This document shows positions 8,315 through 16,182 of a stretch of DNA of 64,000 nucleotides, piece after piece. Below the pieces are notes generated by a model. The model made no database searches. It worked only from the letters and a program-made list of their open reading frames with translations, and was not told where the DNA came from. Position 1 is the first letter of the stretch. Each line of letters starts with the position of its first letter. Origin of the DNA: Schaalia vaccimaxillae DSM 15804 (lineage in GTDB: Bacteria; Actinomycetota; Actinomycetes; Actinomycetales; Actinomycetaceae); contig NZ_ATUX01000009.1 of NCBI RefSeq assembly GCF_000420425.1, forward strand, positions 62,001 through 126,000. Direction: 5' to 3'. Both the position numbers and the translations under genes were made by a program.

Positions 8315-9397
8315 ATGTTTGAACAATTACACGTCATTATTCCGGCTGGGGGAGCTGGAACTCGGCTTTGGCCTCTTTCGCGTCGCAGTCGGCCAAAGTT
8401 TCTGCTGGACCTAGATGGATCTGGACGATCCTTGTTGCAGGCAACCGTTGAACGCCTCGAACCTGTCGCCGCTTCAATCTCCATCGTCACCGGTGGTACT
8501 CACCGAGATGGCGTGCTCGAACAGCTTCCTGACTTTTCGACGCATGCCCAGGGGGAGAGGACCGTGGTGATCGAACCGTCTGGCCGTGACTCTATGGCTG
8601 CCATCGGTTTGGCCGCTTATGTGATCCGTGGGCGCTTTGGGGACGACGCAATCATTGGTTCTTTCGCTGCAGATCATTTGATTGCTCGACCAGAGCTTCT
8701 TCTTCAGGCGGTTGATGCTGCGGCCTCTGCTGCAGCTGAAGGCTTTGTGACAACAATAGGCATTACTCCCACCGGCCCTTCGATGGCCTATGGGTATATT
8801 CAGCCCTCCCTTCCTTTGACGGCGTCGCCCGGTGCTGAAAGGGTCTTAACTTTCGTTGAAAAACCTGATGCGCAAACAGCCGCGCGGTATGTTGATGAAG
8901 GTTTTGTCTGGAATGCCGGAATTTTCATTATGAAAGCCGGGACGTTGGTTTCGCATCTGGCGCGCCTCATGCCTGACATGCACAAGCGTCTGAGCGATAT
9001 CGCTCATGCGTGGGGTAGCGATGACTATGAGGACGTATTAGCTGAGAACTGGCCACATTTGACCAAGATCGCGATCGATCATGCGATAGCGGAGCCGGTG
9101 GCGGCTGATGGTCGAGTGGCAGTTGTGCGAGCTCACCCAGACCTGGGATGGACTGATTTGGGGGACTTTGCGGCTCTTGCTTCATTGTCCTCACAGATGG
9201 GTGATGCCACGCGCATTGATGCACATCGTGCATATGTCTTCAATCGAACGAGCCAAAGCGTTGCGGTGGTGGGAGTGTCTGACGTTGCAATAGCGCTGAC
9301 TCAAGACGCTGTCCTCGTTACTCGTCTTGACCGCGCTCAAGACGTCAAGAAGGTTGTTGACGACCTCAATGATTCGGGGCAACAGCTCCTTCTCTGA
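8315..9397 (+). CDS. manC: Mannose-1-phosphate guanylyltransferase
   Basis: It forms GDP-mannose from mannose-1-phosphate and GTP for mannosylated lipids, lipoglycans or protein glycosylation. Visible motifs are the nucleotide-binding PAGGAGTRLWPLSRRSRPKF, the central EPSGRDSMAAIGLAA and GSFAADH, the FVEKPD zinc/sugar signature, WNAGIFIM, and the late GWTDLGDF. The 360 residues match the single-domain bacterial ManC/ManB2 form without an isomerase domain. It appears monocistronic or starts the operon that continues with the lipoprotein 123 nt downstream. No phosphomannomutase with intact active site lies nearby; the only homologue in the window, at 11372-12460, lacks the catalytic residues. 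Confidence 0.93.
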   Translation: MFEQLHVIIPAGGAGTRLWPLSRRSRPKFLLDLDGSGRSLLQATVERLEPVAASISIVTGGTHRDGVLEQLPDFSTHAQGERTVVIEPSGRDSMAAIGLAAYVIRGRFGDDAIIGSFAADHLIARPELLLQAVDAAASAAAEGFVTTIGITPTGPSMAYGYIQPSLPLTASPGAERVLTFVEKPDAQTAARYVDEGFVWNAGIFIMKAGTLVSHLARLMPDMHKRLSDIAHAWGSDDYEDVLAENWPHLTKIAIDHAIAEPVAADGRVAVVRAHPDLGWTDLGDFAALASLSSQMGDATRIDAHRAYVFNRTSQSVAVVGVSDVAIALTQDAVLVTRLDRAQDVKKVVDDLNDSGQQLLL

Positions 9398-9520
9398 CCC
9401 GAATCTATGTCTAGCTCGTGTGTTCGGTTTGAAACTTTCGTGGGGCCAAGCGCACAACCCACACAAGTGCGACCACTGGTAGCGTGGAAGCTTGAACAAG
9501 CAACCCTTGGAGGGGATTTC

Positions 9521-10801
9521 GTGAAGAAGTCGTACATGGCAGCAGTCTGCGCTTTCGCAGCATCTGCAGCAGTTTCTGGCTGCTCCGGCGAGCCACAGCT
9601 CAGCTCAGCTGAATATGGGACTGCCGAGGCGAAAGTATGCGTGGCCGCGTCAAACTCGGAAACCGAACTTCTGGGCGGCGCTCGCTTCGTGCAAGCAATC
9701 GAGAGCGGCGTCGAAGAACTTGGTGGGCGCGCCACCGACGTTACGGTCGATAACGATGCGCAGACTCTGATCAGTAGCGGCTGCACTGTCATTGTCGGTA
9801 CGGATCCTTCACAGCTCTCCCAAGCTGCACGAGCCAATGAAAATATTTCCTTTGTCTTGGTGGGATCATCTTTCCTCGATGAAGAGGGTGCCAAGACAGA
9901 GCTCGACAATGGTTTAGCCGTCGATTTTCGGATGGATGAGGCCTCATATCTGGCTGGCTATGCGGCCGCAGGGATGACAACCACCGGCAAGATCGGCGTC
10001 GTTGGAGGAGAAAATACTCCGTTGACGTGGGCGACCATGGATGCGTTCACCCAGGGGGTTGACGCCTATAACCTGGCTAACGGTACGTCGATCATCGTGT
10101 CTGGATGGGACAGCGTGTCTCAGAAGGGCTCAATTTCATCAACTCCCGAGGCGGCCAAAGAGCAAGCCCAAGTCATGATCGCTGACGGCGTGGACATTAT
10201 TTTGGCAGCAGCTGGTGATGCCAACACGGGTGTTTCCGAAGCTGCAGCCGAATCTGACCAACCCATGATGCGTGTTATTACGACACAGGCCAGCATTGGA
10301 GACACCACGTCGGCACCGGCTGATTCTGGCCAATCAGCAGACTCAACGCAATCTGGCCAGGAAGCCCAGTCCGGCCAAGAGCCACAATCCGGTAGGGCTT
10401 CGACAGGAGACAAAACCGAGTCAGCTCAGTCCGCATTACAATCAGGGAATACGACTCAGTCGTTGTCCTCGTCGCAGGCAAAGACGATGCTGGCCCACCC
10501 GTATGAGTTCTCCGACGAGTACCTCAAGTCGGTCGGTGCCAATGTCTTAACCGGCGTCGTCACGGATTTCGAAACGGTGATCGCTGACGTGCTGGCCGCC
10601 GCAGTTGACGGCAAGACCGGCCAGACCACGCAGCCTTACGACCTAGCATCCGGCACGGTCGCCCTCGCAGGCTTTGGGGCCTATGACCCGCTTATTTCTG
10701 ACGACCTGCGTAATGCGCTCGCGCAACAGTATACGCAGATCGTCGGCGGGCAAGTCACCGTCACCACGGCCTTCGACGTGACGGACAGGGACGAGGACTA
10801 A
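9521..10801 (+). CDS. BMP/PnrA-family substrate-binding lipoprotein with a Gln/Ser-rich insert
   Basis: The GTG at 9521 follows GGAGGGG and gives a clean lipoprotein signal: KKSYMAAVCAFAASAAVSGC, with lipid-bearing Cys21. The rest resembles basic membrane proteins (PnrA type), extracellular receptors that bind purine nucleosides for ABC transporters: VDNDAQTLISSGCTVIVGT, SFLDEEGAKT, ASYLAGYAAAGM, KIGVVGG, and a C-terminal LTGVVTDFETVIADVL. About residues 260-320 are a low-complexity insert with repeated SGQ/QSG units that replaces a loop after the second lobe, where the family has VDxDQ. No ATPase or permease of a BMP transporter is in the window. It may serve a distant transporter or act as a sensor. 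Ligand is not known. Confidence 0.8.
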   Translation: MKKSYMAAVCAFAASAAVSGCSGEPQLSSAEYGTAEAKVCVAASNSETELLGGARFVQAIESGVEELGGRATDVTVDNDAQTLISSGCTVIVGTDPSQLSQAARANENISFVLVGSSFLDEEGAKTELDNGLAVDFRMDEASYLAGYAAAGMTTTGKIGVVGGENTPLTWATMDAFTQGVDAYNLANGTSIIVSGWDSVSQKGSISSTPEAAKEQAQVMIADGVDIILAAAGDANTGVSEAAAESDQPMMRVITTQASIGDTTSAPADSGQSADSTQSGQEAQSGQEPQSGRASTGDKTESAQSALQSGNTTQSLSSSQAKTMLAHPYEFSDEYLKSVGANVLTGVVTDFETVIADVLAAAVDGKTGQTTQPYDLASGTVALAGFGAYDPLISDDLRNALAQQYTQIVGGQVTVTTAFDVTDRDED

Positions 10802-10813
10802 GCGGCGTTCGTC

Positions 10814-11368
10814 ATGAAACCAGCCTCGTCCTATCCTCGCCAGGTTGACGCGACAACCTGCGGCATCGCTTCCTTGGCGGTAGTGGCTGCTCGGGCAGGG
10901 AAAGACTCGGATTATCTGCGCGGTGATAGGCAACGCATCGCGCGCACTCAGGTGGCGTTGCACGAGGTGGCAGCCCGAGTGGGCTTGCCATGGCCGAAAA
11001 GTTTAGGAACCTCACCGTGGGCACTGGCCCGTTTAGCTAGGCGTGCCACAGGGCTGCGTTACAAGGTGGTGACCGGGGAAAAAATGGGCCCGGCGATTGA
11101 TGAGAGCTTACGCAACGGCCTGGATGTTTTCGGCTACACGGGTGGGTCAGACAAACCTTTCGACGATCTGATTCCCAGGCATGTGATTGCGATTCTGGCC
11201 GGAGATGATGGTGACGCCGCAGGTGTTTATTCGGTTTTTGAGCCGTCGAGCGGGCAGGTCTTTAAGGTGAGGGCGCGGGCAGTGTTGGAAAGCCAGGAAG
11301 AAGCCCGCCCAGCCTTGGGATATTGGCATCGCATACTTTTTGCCCTGACTCCTGTTCAAGAACGCTAA
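10814..11368 (+). CDS. C39-like papain-fold cysteine protein of unknown function
   Basis: 184 residues, starting 12 nt after the lipoprotein stop and so probably co-transcribed. The N-terminal QVDATTCGIASLAVVAA has the Gln (10) and Cys (16) arrangement of C39-type peptidases; PRHVIAIL places a His at 123, and VYSVFEPSSGQVF puts an acidic residue (Glu143) where the family has Asp in a D-P-x-x-G turn. These would be oxyanion Gln, nucleophile, base and third triad member. No signal peptide or membrane segment is present, so it should act in the cytoplasm. It is not linked to an ABC bacteriocin exporter. Peptidase activity is an inference; a non-peptidase amidohydrolase or transglutaminase-like role is possible. 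Confidence 0.55.
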   Translation: MKPASSYPRQVDATTCGIASLAVVAARAGKDSDYLRGDRQRIARTQVALHEVAARVGLPWPKSLGTSPWALARLARRATGLRYKVVTGEKMGPAIDESLRNGLDVFGYTGGSDKPFDDLIPRHVIAILAGDDGDAAGVYSVFEPSSGQVFKVRARAVLESQEEARPALGYWHRILFALTPVQER

Positions 11369-11371
11369 GAT

Positions 11372-12460
11372 TCACGCGAAGCGCTGGGTGCTGCTACAGC
11401 CCTCCAGGCTGCGATTTTCACGTCGGGCATCATCGAAAGTCGCAGCCAACATGACGGCGGCAGAAATCCCGTCGCTATCGCGGACAAACGCAGGGTCTGT
11501 GCAATATCCGTGTTCACCGTCGTAGCCGAAAACCATGCCTCGTGTTCTTGCAATGTTTTTCATCCCCGCTTCGGTGCGAGTTGAAGACACCTGATGAATC
11601 TTCGCAACGTCATCTAAAACGTCAGAACAATCAGTTGTTGAAACTAAGACCGCGTCCTCATCCATCGCGCGGGCTCGCGCAATTCGGTCGCCCAATATCC
11701 GTGCGACCTCGTCACTGGAGAGCCGGTGCCAACGCCCGGGCGTCGAAGAGTTGGGGATGGCCGCCCAGAGTCGTTCCCCGTGCGGATCTGTGACGAGGAC
11801 GAGGCCAGCTTCGTCGGTTCCAACTGCTTGCAATGCTGCATTGATGTCGGCGTGGGCTTCGACTTGAAGAACATTGAAGCCTGCTCGCTCAAGGACACCA
11901 CTGAGGAGCCCATCCACGCTGTCTGTTGTCGGCGCATAAGCGATCTTGAGGCTGCGGTCCTTGGCACCGTGGTTGGAGATGATTCGGTCAATGTAGGCGC
12001 CGATCATGCCTTCACCGACCTGTTCCCAACCAGATTCGGCTAACTGTACTGTCTGCGCGGAAGCTGCGGTCTCAATGGCACTGAGGAGTTCAGTTTCGTT
12101 GACACCCGCCACGCGCACGCCCTCGGAAATAGGGTCGGCGACCCGCCCTCCAAAGAAGACAGTGCATTCGTGGCCAATGGAAGGACTAGGTCCTGCGCAG
12201 ATCATGACCGCCGCATCCGCTAAGAGCATCCGGACGGTGAAAGCAATGATCGGTGTGGGCAAGGGCCTGGGCATGAGGATCGTGTGACCGCCGGCGCCCT
12301 CGATTACTGCAGCCGCGTCGAGGGCCAGGGACTCGGACCCAGAATCGAAACCAACAACGACCCTGAAACGCCCTCCGGCTGTGTTCGTTAGGAAAGTTGA
12401 AACACCAGCGGCCATAGAGATTGCGGCATTGCGGTTGTGCAGAGGCAGCGTTGTTGACAT
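11372..12460 (-). CDS. Phosphohexomutase (phosphomannomutase) homologue without active-site residues
   Basis: Alignment by eye to actinobacterial phosphomannomutases is good over several stretches: VVVGFDSGSESLALDAA, the LMPRPLPTPIIAFTVR segment, KIAYAPTTDSVDG, the LSSDEVARILGD region and a late GMVFGYDGEHGYCTDP with VRDSDGISAA. But the phosphoserine loop (family T-A-S-H-N-P) reads ICAGPSPS at residues 87-94, and the metal loop (family D-x-D-A-D-R) reads TDPHGER at 224-230. The chain also ends at 362 residues, without the C-terminal phosphate-binding domain of the usual 450-560-residue enzymes. It should be unable to transfer phosphate. The frame has no stop or shift. It is convergent with the C39-like gene (3 nt apart) and divergent from the LOG gene. 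Confidence 0.75.
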   Translation of the reverse strand: MSTTLPLHNRNAAISMAAGVSTFLTNTAGGRFRVVVGFDSGSESLALDAAAVIEGAGGHTILMPRPLPTPIIAFTVRMLLADAAVMICAGPSPSIGHECTVFFGGRVADPISEGVRVAGVNETELLSAIETAASAQTVQLAESGWEQVGEGMIGAYIDRIISNHGAKDRSLKIAYAPTTDSVDGLLSGVLERAGFNVLQVEAHADINAALQAVGTDEAGLVLVTDPHGERLWAAIPNSSTPGRWHRLSSDEVARILGDRIARARAMDEDAVLVSTTDCSDVLDDVAKIHQVSSTRTEAGMKNIARTRGMVFGYDGEHGYCTDPAFVRDSDGISAAVMLAATFDDARRENRSLEGCSSTQRFA

Positions 12461-12561
12461 GCCTTAAGGCTAGCGGGTGGAGCGAACTCAACGAAGCTGT
12501 CGCTATTCTGACGGTACGCTTGCATGCGATTGATGAAGCACCGACCTCGTCTGGAGGACCA

Positions 12562-13293
12562 ATGAGCGGCGAAGCCCGGCGTAAGAGTTACCACCGTGGA
12601 CCAGTGATCCTGCGTGGAGAAAAAATCCCGACGCAGACCTCAGACACTAGGCTATTGGACTCCCAGCATTCCTCGGACTGGCTGCATGAGGATCCGTGGC
12701 GAGTCCTGAGAATCCAATCGGAGTTTGTCGAAGGCTTCGGCGCGCTTGCCGAGGTCGGTCCCGCAGTATCGGTGTTTGGTTCGGCTCGCACCGGCGAAGG
12801 CACCGAAGTTTGGGATAAGTCCTACGAGGTAGGTCGGCTCCTGGTGGACGAAGGCTATGCGGTCATTACGGGCGGCGGCCCTGGGGCGATGGAGGCTGCG
12901 AACAAGGGGGCGTGGGACGCCAAGGGCACGTCGATTGGACTGGGGATTGAGCTGCCACATGAACAGTCGATGAACCCCTGGATCAACATCGGAATCAACT
13001 TCCGTTACTTCTTTGCCCGCAAAACCATGTTTATGAAGTATTCGACGGGCTTCATTGTCATGCCCGGTGGGTTTGGAACCATGGATGAGCTTTTTGAAGC
13101 ATTGACTTTGGTCCAGACCGGAAAAATCGAATACTTCCCCATTGTTCTCGTAGGGTCCGACTATTGGACAGGCCTAAAAGAATGGATCGTTCAAACGATG
13201 GTTGAAGAAGGAACGATTAGCGCTGGTGACATTGACTTGATGCCCATTGTTGATGATCCTGCCGAAGCTGTGCGTCTTGCGACGCGCGGCTGA
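12562..13293 (+). CDS. LOG/TIGR00730 family cytokinin-riboside-monophosphate phosphoribohydrolase-like protein
   Basis: A Rossmann-fold protein of the LOG group, which hydrolyses nucleoside 5'-monophosphates (AMP or cytokinin nucleotides) to base and ribose-5-phosphate. The diagnostic PGGFGTMDE (PGGxGTxxE) is present, as are the N-terminal VSVFGSART, ITGGGPGAMEAAN, ELPHEQSMNPW and a basic RKTMFMKYS helix. The ATG at 12562 after GGAGGACC was chosen over upstream in-frame codons; it gives 243 residues, near the size of mycobacterial Rv1205-like proteins. It is divergently transcribed from the phosphohexomutase homologue. The biological role in non-plant-associated actinobacteria is unsettled; purine salvage is a reasonable guess. 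Confidence 0.88.
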   Translation: MSGEARRKSYHRGPVILRGEKIPTQTSDTRLLDSQHSSDWLHEDPWRVLRIQSEFVEGFGALAEVGPAVSVFGSARTGEGTEVWDKSYEVGRLLVDEGYAVITGGGPGAMEAANKGAWDAKGTSIGLGIELPHEQSMNPWINIGINFRYFFARKTMFMKYSTGFIVMPGGFGTMDELFEALTLVQTGKIEYFPIVLVGSDYWTGLKEWIVQTMVEEGTISAGDIDLMPIVDDPAEAVRLATRG

Positions 13294-13457
13294 GAGTCCT
13301 TGTGGAGGGGCCTGAGCGCCCCTTTTGACCAGGATGAACACCCAGAAATGTGAGCCTGGTCGACTTTGCAGCGTCTCTCGCCCACTTTACGGGTAAAATA
13401 GGTGAGTCCGCTGCGGCATGAAGTAAGCCGCCAGCCCAGCACAAGAGGAGTGCATCA

Positions 13458-13622
13458 ATGGCAGCCATGAAGCCTAGGACCGGAGACGGACCACTGGAGG
13501 CTACGAAAGAGGGGCGCGGCATCGTCATGCGCATCCCGAGCGAAGGCGGCGGCCGTCTAGTCATCGAGCTGACCCCGGATGAAGCCACAGAGCTCTCCGC
13601 AGCTTTGAGCGAAGCGGTCTGA
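13458..13622 (+). CDS. DUF3117 small conserved actinobacterial protein
   Basis: A 54-residue protein beginning MAAMKPRTGDGPLEATKEG and containing IVMRIPSEGGGRLVIELTP and a final ALSEAV. This pattern is near-invariant among actinobacteria (mycobacterial Rv1211 type) and has no known function. The ribosome binding site AAGAGGAG sits 8 nt before the ATG. It stands between LOG and a terminator, and opposite the O-methyltransferase gene, as in mycobacteria where Rv1211 neighbours Rv1205 and Rv1220c. Confidence 0.92.
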   Translation: MAAMKPRTGDGPLEATKEGRGIVMRIPSEGGGRLVIELTPDEATELSAALSEAV

Positions 13623-13651
13623 ACCTGTCTTTCCTCGCAGTGGCGAGGACG

Positions 13652-13690
13652 AAGCCCCCGACACCATCGGTGCCGGGGGCTTGCGTTTGG
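13652..13690 (+). terminator. Terminator between DUF3117 and the O-methyltransferase
   Basis: A 9-bp stem AAGCCCCCG with CGGGGGCTT, extended by three pairs across one mismatch. It can serve both convergent genes; the T tract is poor. Confidence 0.7.
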
Positions 13691-13704
13691 AAACTTGTCA
13701 TCGG

Positions 13705-14334
13705 CTACCGTTTAACTGCAACCGTCAGGCCATCGCCTACGGGCAGCATGCATGCCACAAAATCTTCTGAGTCGCGCAGGAAGTGGACAACCTCGCGGGC
13801 CACCACCGTTTGAGCATCCCTGCGTGCAGGATCAGCCACTTGGTCATGCCAGAGCGAATGAACGAAAGCGATCAAACCACCGGGACGCAGAACCCGCACT
13901 GCGTGATCAAGATATTCGGGAGTTTCTGAAATGTCGGCGTCCAGCACCATCATGTCGTAGCCGCGAGCAGCCATTCGTGGCAGCACATCCAAGGCGCGGC
14001 CTGCAATCAGGCGCGTGCGTTGGGCTGACACTCCAACAGCAGTGAACGCCTTACGCGCGTGCTTATGGAACTCGACCTCTTGATCAATGGTGGTCAACAC
14101 GCCGTCGGCGGCCATGCCGTCGAGCAGCCACAGGCCAGACACGCCGGTACCGGTTCCCACTTCGAGGACGGCACGAGCCCCCGACACTGCGGCCAACATG
14201 CGCAGGGCGGCACCCGTTCCGGTAGAGACCGGTTCAGCTCCCAGCTCAACGCCGGTGGCTCGGGCGTCAGCGACGACATCGCTTTCGGGAATGTAATCCT
14301 CTGCGTACACCCAGGTCTGGGCCTTATCAGCCAT
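13705..14334 (-). CDS. SAM-dependent O-methyltransferase (Rv1220c-like)
   Basis: 209 residues of the class I O-methyltransferase family 3 (catechol OMT-like). The SAM site is EVGTGTGVSGLWL (about residues 58-70), followed by TTIDQEVEF and the MMVLDADISETPEYL metal-binding acidic segment; a C-terminal LRPGGLIAFVHSLWHD corresponds to motif III. The substrate is unknown. It starts at 14334 (ATG) with AAGGCGG upstream. It leads a minus-strand series with mrp, DUF1003 and the MgtE-N/CBS protein, in the same order as Rv1220c-Rv1232c. Confidence 0.9.
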   Translation of the reverse strand: MADKAQTWVYAEDYIPESDVVADARATGVELGAEPVSTGTGAALRMLAAVSGARAVLEVGTGTGVSGLWLLDGMAADGVLTTIDQEVEFHKHARKAFTAVGVSAQRTRLIAGRALDVLPRMAARGYDMMVLDADISETPEYLDHAVRVLRPGGLIAFVHSLWHDQVADPARRDAQTVVAREVVHFLRDSEDFVACMLPVGDGLTVAVKR

Positions 14335-14404
14335 CGTGACCGCCTTTCGAATCGGTGATACGTCAACACCCTAGCGCCCGCAGCGCCCAAGTGGTGTCAG
14401 GCTC

Positions 14405-15535
14405 TCAGTGAAGAATTGGAGAAACTCCCAAGGGGCGTCCAGCAAGTCCGCGTTCGCGGGCGCCGAGCTTGCCCGCGAGCGATGCCAGGACCTCGGCGGC
14501 AGGGCCGTCAGAGATGGAGACAGGCTTGCCCTGGTCCCCGCCCTCTCGCAACTTGATGTCGAGCGGCACCTCGGCCAACAGCGGAACCTCGTAACCCAGG
14601 TGAGCGGTCAGACGCGATGCGACAGACTTGCCGCCTCCCGCACCGAAGATCTCCAATCGCGAGCCGTCTTCTTGTGGCAGGAAGGACATATTTTCGATGA
14701 CGCCAACAACCTTTTGTTCAGTCTGGGATGCGATGGATCCAGAGCGCTCAGCAACTTCGGCTGCGGCAATCTGAGGCGTGGTGACCACGAGGATTTCTGA
14801 GTTGGGCAGCAGCTGGGCAATAGAAATCGGAACGTCACCAGTACCCGGAGGCATGTCGATGAGGAGCACATCCAGGTCACCCCAGAACACGTCTGCGAGG
14901 AATTGCTGAAGGGCGCGGTGCAACATGGGCCCACGCCAAATGACGGCCTGGCCGTCGGGCACGAACATGCCAATAGAAATGACCTTGACGTCGGCAGCGC
15001 CAACTGGCGGAATGATCATGCCGTCGATCACCTGAGGTTCGTGGTCAACGCCGAGCATGCGCGGGATAGAGAAACCGTAGATGTCGGCATCCATGACGCC
15101 CACTTTGAGTCCCGACTGAGCCATTGCTGCAGCAAGGTTGGCAGTCATTGAAGACTTGCCCACCCCACCTTTACCTGAGGTCACAGCGATGACACGCGTC
15201 AGTGAGCCTGGCTGAGCAAAGGGAATGTCGCGTTCAGCTTTGCCGCCGTTGAGTTTTTCGCGCAGCGCCTTCTTCTGTTCGTCGTTCATCACGCCCATGG
15301 TGACGTTGACAGTTTCAACTCCATCGAGGGCTTGAACAGCTTGGGTGACGTCGGCGGTAATAGTGCCTCGCAGCGGGCAACCGGCCGTAGTTAATAAGAC
15401 CTCGACGTTGACGGTTGCACCGTCAACGGACAGGAGCTCGGGCGAGACCATATCGAGGTCGGTGATGGGGCGGCGGATCTCTGGATCAATGACGCTTTCA
15501 AGTGCGGTCATGACCTGTTCAACGGTGACAGACAT
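14405..15535 (-). CDS. mrp: Mrp/ApbC family P-loop ATPase, iron-sulfur carrier
   Basis: 376 residues. The N-terminal MIP18 (DUF59) domain covers about residues 1-90 (VEQVMTALESVIDPEIRRPI). It is followed by the NTPase with the deviant Walker A GKGGVGKSSMTANL, an ADIYGFSIPRMLG switch, and LLIDMPPGTGDV. Family members bind an Fe-S cluster between dimer CxxC motifs and pass it to apo-proteins, using ATP. No CxxC is visible in the expected C-terminal position here, so carrier function is less certain than the fold. Downstream on the same strand by 70 nt is the O-methyltransferase. Confidence 0.92.
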   Translation of the reverse strand: MSVTVEQVMTALESVIDPEIRRPITDLDMVSPELLSVDGATVNVEVLLTTAGCPLRGTITADVTQAVQALDGVETVNVTMGVMNDEQKKALREKLNGGKAERDIPFAQPGSLTRVIAVTSGKGGVGKSSMTANLAAAMAQSGLKVGVMDADIYGFSIPRMLGVDHEPQVIDGMIIPPVGAADVKVISIGMFVPDGQAVIWRGPMLHRALQQFLADVFWGDLDVLLIDMPPGTGDVPISIAQLLPNSEILVVTTPQIAAAEVAERSGSIASQTEQKVVGVIENMSFLPQEDGSRLEIFGAGGGKSVASRLTAHLGYEVPLLAEVPLDIKLREGGDQGKPVSISDGPAAEVLASLAGKLGARERGLAGRPLGVSPILH

Positions 15536-15570
15536 GGTCTTATCCTACGTGCCTGGCGCAGGCGTTGCTT

Positions 15571-16182
15571 TCAGGAGTTGGGGTGCTGATCTTCGCCACT
15601 TGTGTTTGTATCAGCCTCCGCAGCGGCCTGTTCTGCGGCCAACTCCGCTAAGGTTTTGCCTTCTGCTGTCGCAGAAGTCACCTGCTCTGCGGTGTCTTCA
15701 ACTTTGGCAGAGAGCTCTTCGCGCAGATCGTCAAGCATGTCGCGCAACTCTGAGCGCACGAAGTCACGGGTGGCCACGTCTTGGAGGGCGAGGCGCAGGC
15801 CAGCAATTTCGCGCGTCAGATATTCGGTGTCCGTCAGGTTGCGTTCGGCTCGTTGACGGTCCTGTTGAGCTTGGACTCGGTCGCGATCATCCTGGCGATT
15901 TTGAGCCAAAAGAATCAGAGGAGCGGCATACGAGGCCTGCAAGGACAGCATCAGGGTCAAAGCTGTGAAGCCCAGGTCGGCGCGGTCAAATTGCCATGCT
16001 TTTGGAGCCAGGGTGTTCCAGGCAAGCCAGATGGCAACGAAGATCGTCAGGTAGATGAGGAATTGTGGGGTGCCTGAAAAACGGGCGATGCCTTCTGCTC
16101 CGCGTCCCACACCCTCGGATTCCAAGTTGATCCGAGGAAGGCGGAAAGAGCGCTCTTTGGGGGTGTCAAGACGATCAGCCAT
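15571..16182 (-). CDS. DUF1003 membrane protein
   Basis: 203 residues with two hydrophobic helices: FLIYLTIFVAIWLAWN (about 41-56) and FTALTLMLSLQASYAAPLIL (about 73-92), the two-helix core of DUF1003. The NRQDDRDR motif follows the second helix, a hallmark of the family, then a long charged coiled coil of the AERNLTDTEYLTREIAGLR type. The C-terminus is Ala/Glu-rich. The gene start overlaps the end of the upstream MgtE-N/CBS gene by 8 nt, so the two are coupled. The role is not known; association with an MgtE-N/CBS protein suggests metal-linked membrane physiology, an inference only. Confidence 0.88.
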   Translation of the reverse strand: MADRLDTPKERSFRLPRINLESEGVGRGAEGIARFSGTPQFLIYLTIFVAIWLAWNTLAPKAWQFDRADLGFTALTLMLSLQASYAAPLILLAQNRQDDRDRVQAQQDRQRAERNLTDTEYLTREIAGLRLALQDVATRDFVRSELRDMLDDLREELSAKVEDTAEQVTSATAEGKTLAELAAEQAAAEADTNTSGEDQHPNS

